From Ignavibacteriaceae bacterium (GTDB lineage Bacteria > Bacteroidota > Ignavibacteria > Ignavibacteriales > Ignavibacteriaceae): a DNA stretch of 59,470 nt. Below the pieces are notes generated by a model. The model saw nothing but the letters and a program-made list of their open reading frames with translations. It made no database searches and was not told the DNA's origin. The stretch lies in the NCBI GenBank assembly GCA_013388525.1, contig JACAFA010000139.1, forward strand, positions 1 to 59,470, given 5' to 3'. The translations under genes were made by a program, and so were the position numbers. Every line of letters begins with the position of its first letter. Position 1 is the first letter of the stretch. Shown here one piece after another: positions 53,800 to 59,470 of the stretch.

Positions 53800-54483
53800 T
53801 TAAATTGAAAAAAGAACTTTCAGAAAACCAAGAATTGCCTGAAGAGGTTTCATTTTACTTTTTTCATCTCCATAAATAGTTGGGATATCAACAAAACCGA
53901 TTTTATAACCTTTTTTGGCTGCTTTTATAAGAATTTCACTTTCAGCTTCAAATCCGGAATATTTAATTTTTATTTCTCTCAATACATTTGTTCTAATAGC
54001 TCTGAAACCACACTGACTATCAAGTATTTCCTGACCGGTTTTTAAAGTTAGTAGAAACGAAGTTATTTTGTTACTTATCTTTCTTGGCAACGGCATCTCT
54101 TTAAGATTCTTCAAACGATTTCCTATTACAATATCGAATGAGTTCAGTCCTTTGATAAGTTCCGGAATATATTTAGGATCGTGTTGAAGGTCCGCATCAA
54201 GAGTTACTACAGATTCAAAACCGGACGAAACAGCTGATTCAAAACCAATTTTAAGAGCTTTACCTTTACCATAATTCTTTTCAAGGTCAATAAATTTTAC
54301 GTTTAATTTCTTTCTCTCATCCGGATAAGAATCATCAGTTGAACCATCATTTACTGCAAAGACAAAGTTTACATATTTAAGTGTTTCATCAAGAACAAGA
54401 TTCAAAGTTTTTTTCTCATTGAAAAAAGGAATAACAGCACAGACTGAATCAGCTGCTTTGCTTATGTACTTTGAATTGTTCAA
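53800..54483 (-). CDS. Glycosyltransferase family 2 (DPM1-like)
   Basis: 227 residues, GT-A fold: CAVIPFFNEKKTLNLVLDETL, AVNDGSTDDS and the DxD motif TLDADLQHDP, then GNRLKNLKEMPLPRK and GFRAI. It resembles polyprenyl-phosphate-mannose/glucose synthases without a transmembrane tail. The TTG start overlaps cdaA by 35 bases, with GGA 9 bases upstream. Donor and acceptor sugars are unknown. Confidence 0.87.
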   Translation of the reverse strand: MNNSKYISKAADSVCAVIPFFNEKKTLNLVLDETLKYVNFVFAVNDGSTDDSYPDERKKLNVKFIDLEKNYGKGKALKIGFESAVSSGFESVVTLDADLQHDPKYIPELIKGLNSFDIVIGNRLKNLKEMPLPRKISNKITSFLLTLKTGQEILDSQCGFRAIRTNVLREIKIKYSGFEAESEILIKAAKKGYKIGFVDIPTIYGDEKSKMKPLQAILGFLKVLFSI

Positions 54484-55276
54484 ATAAAGTTTTCCAGCCT
54501 TTTGGAGTTGGAGTAACCAGAGCTTCTTTAAGTTTTTTCCTAAGAGAATCTTTCGATAAACCTGAAGTTAATTTTCCGTTCTCAGCAATTGATATGCTGC
54601 CTGTCTCTTCAGAAACTATAACGCTTATAACATCTGCCTGTTCACTTATTCCAAGACCGGCACGATGCCTCATACCAAGGTTTTCACCATCAACCTGAGT
54701 TGTAGCTGAAAGAGGTAAAGTGCAACGTGCTGCTTCAACAACATTTCCTTTTATTATTACAGCACCATCGTGCAGCGATGATTTGGGAAAGAAAATTGAA
54801 GTCAATAAGGATTTACTTAATCTGGCTCCAAGTACTTCTCCTGACTCAATATAAGTCCTGATTCCGGTTTCTCTTATTATCACAATTAAAGCACCGTATT
54901 GTCTTTGCGAAAGTTCAAAAGTAGCATCTACGATAATATCAGCCGATTCAGTCATATCGTGCTTACCGAAAATTTTAATTATGGGATTTCTGGCAAGTAT
55001 GACTAATAACCTTCTGATTTCTGGTTGAAACAGAATCACAAATGCTATTACCCAGATATCAGTTACTAATTTCAACAACCAGCTCAAAGCTCTGAACTGA
55101 GCAGCCTGAGCAACAAATGAAATAAGAAGAATTATTATGAGTCCTACGAATATTTGTGCAGCAATTGTTCCTCTGAGAAGTACGTATAGTTTGTAAATAA
55201 TGAATCCAACAATCAGGATATCAACCAGGTCGAGAAATGTGACTGTAAGAAAACCTATTTTAAAAAGTTCGAACAT
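54449..55276 (-). CDS. cdaA: Diadenylate cyclase CdaA (c-di-AMP synthase)
   Basis: 275 residues: three N-terminal membrane helices (about 10-85) and a DAC domain with both catalytic motifs, DGA (SLHDGAVII) and RHR (GMRHRAGLGI). It makes c-di-AMP, which controls potassium/osmolyte balance and cell wall in bacteria that have it. Placement directly after folP, with a 1-base overlap, matches the arrangement I recall from Bacteroidota/Chlorobiota. No cdaR gene is adjacent. Confidence 0.94.
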   Translation of the reverse strand: MFELFKIGFLTVTFLDLVDILIVGFIIYKLYVLLRGTIAAQIFVGLIIILLISFVAQAAQFRALSWLLKLVTDIWVIAFVILFQPEIRRLLVILARNPIIKIFGKHDMTESADIIVDATFELSQRQYGALIVIIRETGIRTYIESGEVLGARLSKSLLTSIFFPKSSLHDGAVIIKGNVVEAARCTLPLSATTQVDGENLGMRHRAGLGISEQADVISVIVSEETGSISIAENGKLTSGLSKDSLRKKLKEALVTPTPKGWKTLFEQFKVHKQSS

Positions 55277-56403
55277 TAATTTCTGATTAAAGTATTAAAT
55301 AGTTTACAAGTCTGTACTGCTTTTATGATATTGTGGGTTCTGATAATTCTAACTCCTTTGATCAATGAAAAAGAATTAATAGCATTTGTCGCATCATCTC
55401 TATCTTCGATAGACAAATTTAAGATATTTCCGATAAAAGATTTTCGTGATACGCCAACCATTAATGGAAGTCCTAAAGACTTAAAATCCTCAAGACGTTC
55501 AATAACTAAGAGGTTATCTTCTAATCTCTTGCCAAAACCAATGCCCGGATCGATAATAATCTTTTCAATTCCGTGATTGAACGCTTTTTCACTTTGAGCA
55601 GTAAGATAATCATAAACCTCAGAAACAACATCCGCATAAGCCGGCGAGTCTTGCATAGTCTTCGGTTTACCTTTGATATGCATTATTATCATAGCTGCAT
55701 TGAAAGTCCGGACTATGTCAAAAATTTCCGGTTCAAAAGTTCCTCCGCTAATATCGTTTACTATCAAAGCGCCATTTTTAAGAGCCTCTTCTGCAACTTT
55801 GGCTTTTGTTGTATCTATTGAAATAATTGCATCAGATTTTTGTTTAAGTATTTCAGTGATAACCGGAATAACTCTTTTAAGTTCTTCTTTTTCACTCACA
55901 GGATCAGAGCCAGGTCGTGTTGATTCACCGCCGACATCAATAATATCAACACCCTCTTCGATCATCTCAAGTGCATAACTTAATGCTGAAGACTTATCAG
56001 TGTATTTTCCTCCGTCTGAAAAAGAATCAGGTGTAACATTGAGAATACCCATTACATAAGCATAATTAAAATCAAAACTCTTTTTACCAATTTTATAATT
56101 AATTATTTCACTCTTCTCAAAATTCTGAACTGCTTTGATAATTTCCGATTTAACATTCTGACTCAGTTGTAACGTGGTTAAATATTCTAGAATTTCTTTA
56201 AATGAGCCACAGACTAAAACATCGTTCCCGGCAAAAAAAATATTCGGCTGACTTATTTGATTCTCAATGGCTAACAACTCTGATGGAATATGCCTTACCT
56301 CCACACCAAACAATCCATAATGTAAAATAAGTGAGAATTTATATTTTTCCTTAAAATGACTGAATGTTTTTTTATTTGAAAGGTTGATTACCTGTGAGAT
56401 CAA
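55276..56403 (-). CDS. folP: Dihydropteroate synthase with N-terminal extension
   Basis: 375 residues. The DHPS barrel begins near residue 111 and carries GILNVTPDSFSDGGKY, GGESTRPGSDPV, IDTTKAKVAEEAL, MHIKGKPKTMQ, DPGIGFGKRLEDNL and GVSRKSFIG. Residues 1-110 are an extra mixed alpha/beta region (FAGNDVLVCGSFKEILEYLTTLQL) not found in E. coli DHPS, perhaps a family-specific regulatory or assembly domain. The start is a TTG without a clear ribosome site. Confidence 0.92.
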   Translation of the reverse strand: MISQVINLSNKKTFSHFKEKYKFSLILHYGLFGVEVRHIPSELLAIENQISQPNIFFAGNDVLVCGSFKEILEYLTTLQLSQNVKSEIIKAVQNFEKSEIINYKIGKKSFDFNYAYVMGILNVTPDSFSDGGKYTDKSSALSYALEMIEEGVDIIDVGGESTRPGSDPVSEKEELKRVIPVITEILKQKSDAIISIDTTKAKVAEEALKNGALIVNDISGGTFEPEIFDIVRTFNAAMIIMHIKGKPKTMQDSPAYADVVSEVYDYLTAQSEKAFNHGIEKIIIDPGIGFGKRLEDNLLVIERLEDFKSLGLPLMVGVSRKSFIGNILNLSIEDRDDATNAINSFSLIKGVRIIRTHNIIKAVQTCKLFNTLIRN

Positions 56404-56468
56404 TTAATTCTGAACCTTGAATTTTATGAAGTTTAATTTTATAAAATTAACGACTTAAATAAGAAGTA

Positions 56469-57122
56469 TTATTTCACCAGATTTTTTAATTCAGCAGTAG
56501 CTGCAGTTATATTGTCCGCATCAAAGATTGCGGAACCTGCTACAAAAACATCAACACCTGCTTTTTTTGCAGCAACAATGGTCTGCTTATTAACTCCGCC
56601 ATCAATCTCAATTAAGTAACCAGCATTAAGTCTTGTTCTAAGTTCAACTGCTTCCTGAATCCTTCTGATAGAATTAGAAATAAATTTCTGTCCGCCAAAA
56701 CCAGGATTTACAGTCATAATTAAGAGAAGATCAATGTACTCAGCAACATCAATTATACTGTTAACAGGTGTTGCAGGATTAATTACAACTCCAGCTTTAC
56801 AACCAAGTTCTTTTATTCTGTTTATTGATCTGTTAAGATGAACGACTTCTTCCACGTGAACAGAAATATAGTCAGCACCAGCTTCAGCAAAAGCCTCAAG
56901 AAAATTATCTGGCTTCTCAATCATTAAATGAACATCAACGGGTAATCTGGTAGATTTTCTGGTGGCTTTAACAATTATCGGTCCGATAGTAATATTAGGA
57001 ACAAAATGTCCGTCCATTACATCGCAATGAATCCAATCAGCACCTCCCATTTCAGTTAATCTTATCTGCTGGGCAAGATTAGAAAAATCTGCTGATAATA
57101 TTGAAGGAGCAATAATAGCCAT
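56469..57122 (-). CDS. rpe: Ribulose-phosphate 3-epimerase
   Basis: 217 residues, TIM barrel: APSILSADFSNLAQQI, CDVMDGHFVPNITIGP, DVHLMIEKPDNFL, MTVNPGFGGQKFI and EIDGGVNKQTI, with the metal-binding His and Asp residues in place. It links the oxidative and non-oxidative pentose-phosphate branches. It starts 2 bases after the PASTA gene. Confidence 0.95.
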   Translation of the reverse strand: MAIIAPSILSADFSNLAQQIRLTEMGGADWIHCDVMDGHFVPNITIGPIIVKATRKSTRLPVDVHLMIEKPDNFLEAFAEAGADYISVHVEEVVHLNRSINRIKELGCKAGVVINPATPVNSIIDVAEYIDLLLIMTVNPGFGGQKFISNSIRRIQEAVELRTRLNAGYLIEIDGGVNKQTIVAAKKAGVDVFVAGSAIFDADNITAATAELKNLVK

Positions 57123-57124
57123 AA

Positions 57125-57886
57125 TCAGTTGTCCTCTTCACTTAAAATATTTTGATCTGCTGGTTTAGTTACAAAAAGATCAACAGCATTTCCCGGATTT
57201 AAGGAATTTCCACTGCTGGGATATTGATCAAGAATAGTATTTGGTAAAAGAGTTGAAGAAGGCTGGTAGTTTATTTTCCCGATTACCAAAGAACTATCAG
57301 CAAGTATTTTTCGTGCTTCGGTAAGAGATTTTCCGATTAAATCAGGAACAATAATAGTTCCACCGCCTCTGCCTGCACTTATTGTTACTCCAACAAATTC
57401 ACCCTGTTTTACAAGAGTTCCTTCTTCATATTGCTGATCAAAAATCATATCTTCAGGCTGACTCGAAGGAATTCTTTCTACTCTTCCGAGCTTCAAACCT
57501 AAACGCTCGAGTGCAAACTTTGCATCGAGAATAGATTTACCTTTTAACAAAGGCACAGTAACAGTTTTTACTCCACCGCTTACGAAAAGATAAACGGTAC
57601 GACCTTCCTTCACTACAGCACCAGCATCCGGTTTTTGAAAAAATATTGCTCCAACAGGAACCTGAAGCCCATACGAAGTATCACTTATTAAAGGCTCAAA
57701 CCCATCTTTTTCCAAAATGTCAATGGCTTCAGAAACATTAAGTCCGACAACTTTCGGAACAGTTGTTTCAGGCGAACTTACAAACCATGGCATAATCAGA
57801 TTATCAAGAAGAAGGATAAATAGAATAAAACCTGATACGATGTATAAAATCTTCCTGGTTAGTGAGTTTTGAAGGAAATTTTTCAT
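57125..57886 (-). CDS. PASTA-domain membrane protein (no kinase domain)
   Basis: 253 residues: cytoplasmic N-terminus, one transmembrane helix (about 12-31) and three PASTA repeats (about 37-105, 108-175, 178-246) recognisable from the repeated VPKVVGLNVSEAIDIL, VPLLKGKSILDAKFAL and VPDLIGKSLTEARKIL. PASTA domains sense peptidoglycan fragments or scaffold wall enzymes. The usual Ser/Thr kinase domain is absent. Fusion to PBP or kinase is common elsewhere, so this stand-alone form is simply a short variant. There is no Shine-Dalgarno site. Confidence 0.9.
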   Translation of the reverse strand: MKNFLQNSLTRKILYIVSGFILFILLLDNLIMPWFVSSPETTVPKVVGLNVSEAIDILEKDGFEPLISDTSYGLQVPVGAIFFQKPDAGAVVKEGRTVYLFVSGGVKTVTVPLLKGKSILDAKFALERLGLKLGRVERIPSSQPEDMIFDQQYEEGTLVKQGEFVGVTISAGRGGGTIIVPDLIGKSLTEARKILADSSLVIGKINYQPSSTLLPNTILDQYPSSGNSLNPGNAVDLFVTKPADQNILSEEDN

Positions 57887-57890
57887 AAAT

Positions 57891-57921
57891 CAAATATATC
57901 AATTGCTGTTTTCTTAAACAA
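57891..57921 (-). promoter_or_regulatory. Candidate Bacteroidota-type promoter for the PASTA-rpe unit
   Basis: On the minus strand TTG (57921-57919), a 20-base spacer and TATATTTG (57898-57891) match TTG-N19-21-TAnnTTTG. Only four bases separate the -7 element from the ATG at 57886, and there is no Shine-Dalgarno site, so a leaderless message is likely if this is used. Confidence 0.42.
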
Positions 57922-58028
57922 TTAACATGGTTCGGATAATCAATTGGTTGCTTGTATGCATGACTGCATGATAATGAGTATTCGACTTCCACAATCACAC
58001 ATTCATCTGATTATGCATTATTGTCTTC

Positions 58029-58059
58029 TTGCTTTTACGCTTCAGCATCACTTAATTTG
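58029..58059 (+). promoter_or_regulatory. Candidate promoter for the NFACT gene
   Basis: TTG (58029-58031), a 20-base spacer and TTAATTTG (58052-58059), one mismatch from TAnnTTTG. The ATG is 20 bases further without a Shine-Dalgarno site. Confidence 0.28.
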
Positions 58060-58079
58060 ATTATTAGAATTTACAGTGA

Positions 58080-59470
58080 ATGAGAATGTTACAGAATTAT
58101 TTCTTTTTAAATAGATTTTTATTCGAGGCAAAACTTTTACTTGAAGATTCGAAAATAGAGGAAATATTTTCGCAGGAAAAAAGTAAGCTTGTAATAGTTG
58201 TTTCAAAGAATGGTGAAGAACACTATTTAGAGCTTTGCGTTATACCGGGTAACTCTTATCTGAATATCAGAAGAAATTATTCACGTGCAAAAAAGAATAC
58301 AATGAATTTTTTTAATGAAGTGATTAATGATAAAATACGCTCTTTAGAGATTGCAAAAGATGACCGGATAATAAAAATAAAATGCGCCTACTCTGAAATC
58401 TATTTTGCAATACGGGGAAAGTTCACTAATGTATTCTGCATTGATGAGACTGATAATCTGTTATCATTCAAATCTGTTGACGAACAAATTCTTTTAAATA
58501 TGAAGAAGGAATTCACTCAGAAGTTATTCCTGAGCGGATACAATCAAATCGACATTTCATCTGAAAACACTGAAAACTACTTCGAAGATATTCGAAAAAA
58601 ATATCCTATACTTGGCAGTGAAATTATTAAAGAAGTAAAATCCCGTTTAAAAAATGATGGCAGTGATAATAATTCTGAATTGTTAATTGAAGTACTTAAT
58701 GAAATAAGATATTCAAAACCCTGTGTTTTCATTGATGAGAAAGAGCAGGAAGTACACATTGGTTTTGAAAATTTCAAAAGCTTTCAGTTAACTGAAAAGA
58801 AATTTTTCGAAAGCATTATTGAAGCAGTGAATTTTCTGCTTTCTAAAAGATATTATCTCGGAGATAAATATTCTAAAGAAAAGATTATCAGAAATCATCT
58901 TGAAAGAGAAATCAAAAAGGTTACTTCAAAAATTCAAAATCTGCAGGGTTTAATTGAAAGAGGAACAAAAGAAAAAGAGTATAGTAAATTTGGTCAATTG
59001 CTGCTCGCAAATCTTGGTTTAATAAAAAACAGAATGAACTCTATTGTTGTTGATGATATTTTTTCTAATGGAGAAAAAGTTAAGATTGATTTAAATCCTT
59101 CCCTTTCACCTCAGAAAAATATTGATTACTATTTTGAAAAATCACGTTCCGAAAAAATTGCCTTTGCTAAAAATCTGCAGCTTTTGGAAAACTCTAAAAA
59201 AGATTTTGAGCGATTAAAGAATTTGGAAGATTCTTTAGCTGAAATAAAATCAATAAAAGAACTGGATGATCTAATGAAGAAATTAAAAATAAAGCAACCA
59301 CAGGAATCTGAAGCTAAAGATGATTTGACTTCAAAGTTCAAACAATATCTAATTGAAGGTAAATACAAAGTCTTTGTTGGAAAAGATAGTAAAAGCAATG
59401 ATCTTCTCACCACAAGATTTGCAAAACAAAATGATTATTGGTTTCATGCAAGAGGATCTTCAGGTTCTCA
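58080..59470 (+). CDS. NFACT family protein, RqcH/FbpA-like (3' partial)
   Basis: At least 463 residues, cut by the window edge. NFACT-N region (about 1-250; opening LQNYFFLNRFLFEAKLLLEDS and RNYSRAKKNT), a coiled-coil middle (about 280-400), and the start of NFACT-R with YKVFVGKDSKSNDLLTTRFA and NDYWFHARG, the conserved core of the family. RqcH binds obstructed 50S subunits and adds C-terminal Ala tails; the older name is fibronectin-binding protein. The N-terminal part differs from Firmicute FbpA. The start is the ATG at 58080, and a second Met follows two codons later. Confidence 0.9.
   Translation, partial: MRMLQNYFFLNRFLFEAKLLLEDSKIEEIFSQEKSKLVIVVSKNGEEHYLELCVIPGNSYLNIRRNYSRAKKNTMNFFNEVINDKIRSLEIAKDDRIIKIKCAYSEIYFAIRGKFTNVFCIDETDNLLSFKSVDEQILLNMKKEFTQKLFLSGYNQIDISSENTENYFEDIRKKYPILGSEIIKEVKSRLKNDGSDNNSELLIEVLNEIRYSKPCVFIDEKEQEVHIGFENFKSFQLTEKKFFESIIEAVNFLLSKRYYLGDKYSKEKIIRNHLEREIKKVTSKIQNLQGLIERGTKEKEYSKFGQLLLANLGLIKNRMNSIVVDDIFSNGEKVKIDLNPSLSPQKNIDYYFEKSRSEKIAFAKNLQLLENSKKDFERLKNLEDSLAEIKSIKELDDLMKKLKIKQPQESEAKDDLTSKFKQYLIEGKYKVFVGKDSKSNDLLTTRFAKQNDYWFHARGSSGS

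Noticed and set aside
1..59470. CRISPR arrays, insertion sequences, prophage, toxin-antitoxin or restriction genes, rRNA operon
   Set aside because: None found. No regularly spaced repeats, transposase or phage motifs, and the only Xer-type recombinase looks like the housekeeping form.

Overview
The window is an AT-rich, gene-dense bacterial chromosome segment with no sign of phage, insertion sequences, CRISPR or recent transfer. Several traits point to the Bacteroidota/Chlorobiota side of the tree, most plausibly an Ignavibacteria-like organism (inference, no database search). These are a subtilase with a type IX-secretion-like C-terminal domain, one ExbB/TolQ gene followed by two ExbD/TolR genes, parA-parB-DUF5683, folP next to the diadenylate cyclase gene, a small DUF2795 protein, a YbeY whose third metal ligand is Asp, and putative TTG-N20-TAnnTTTG promoters. 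Many genes keep purine-rich Shine-Dalgarno sites and TTG starts are frequent.

Layout. 1-3286: end of an endonuclease/exonuclease/phosphatase gene, an SDR gene, then a proton-channel set (ExbB/TolQ plus two ExbD). 3312-8676: terminator, then yqeY, cvpA, mutS2, biotin carboxylase and a biotin carrier protein. 8726-11876: FadL-type porin, GDSL lipoprotein and SPOR lipoprotein, separated or closed by two clear hairpin terminators. 11944-15126 (minus): three pilin-like membrane proteins in the size order of pilV-pilW-pilX, then a STAS-domain protein. This is the least explained block. 15487-27842 (plus): ssb, a CNNM/HlyC transporter, an MCE protein, acpS, an HNH nuclease, trpS-scpA-scpB-rluB-lysS, ctpA, DUF3108, gamma-carbonic anhydrase and ybeY. 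28021-36843 (plus): Xer recombinase, hpf-hprK, M23 peptidase, DUF2795, holB, thiolase, 3-hydroxybutyryl-CoA dehydrogenase and a CLC channel. 36891-44892 (minus): a small membrane protein, ftsY, pgsA, a 1406-residue subtilase, purF, tRNA-Pro(GGG) and a MerR regulator. 45077-57886 is mostly minus strand: aroQ with two unknowns, nadB, argD-like, a Yip1-like protein, DUF5683, parB, parA, an MBL hydrolase, GT2, cdaA, folP, rpe and a PASTA protein. One plus-strand ppx/gppA gene lies among them. 58080-end (plus): an NFACT/RqcH gene cut by the window edge.

Most of the content is housekeeping: translation and its quality control, chromosome segregation, DNA repair, folate/NAD/purine synthesis, c-di-AMP and envelope maintenance. 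Points worth a second look are the pilin-like/STAS operon without a canonical +5 Glu, operon heads lacking a Shine-Dalgarno site that carry a Bacteroidota-type -7 element close to the start codon, the purF-subtilase overlap, the MerR-tRNA-Pro linkage, and an HNH gene whose only in-frame start is a GTG lying just past out-of-frame ATGs.
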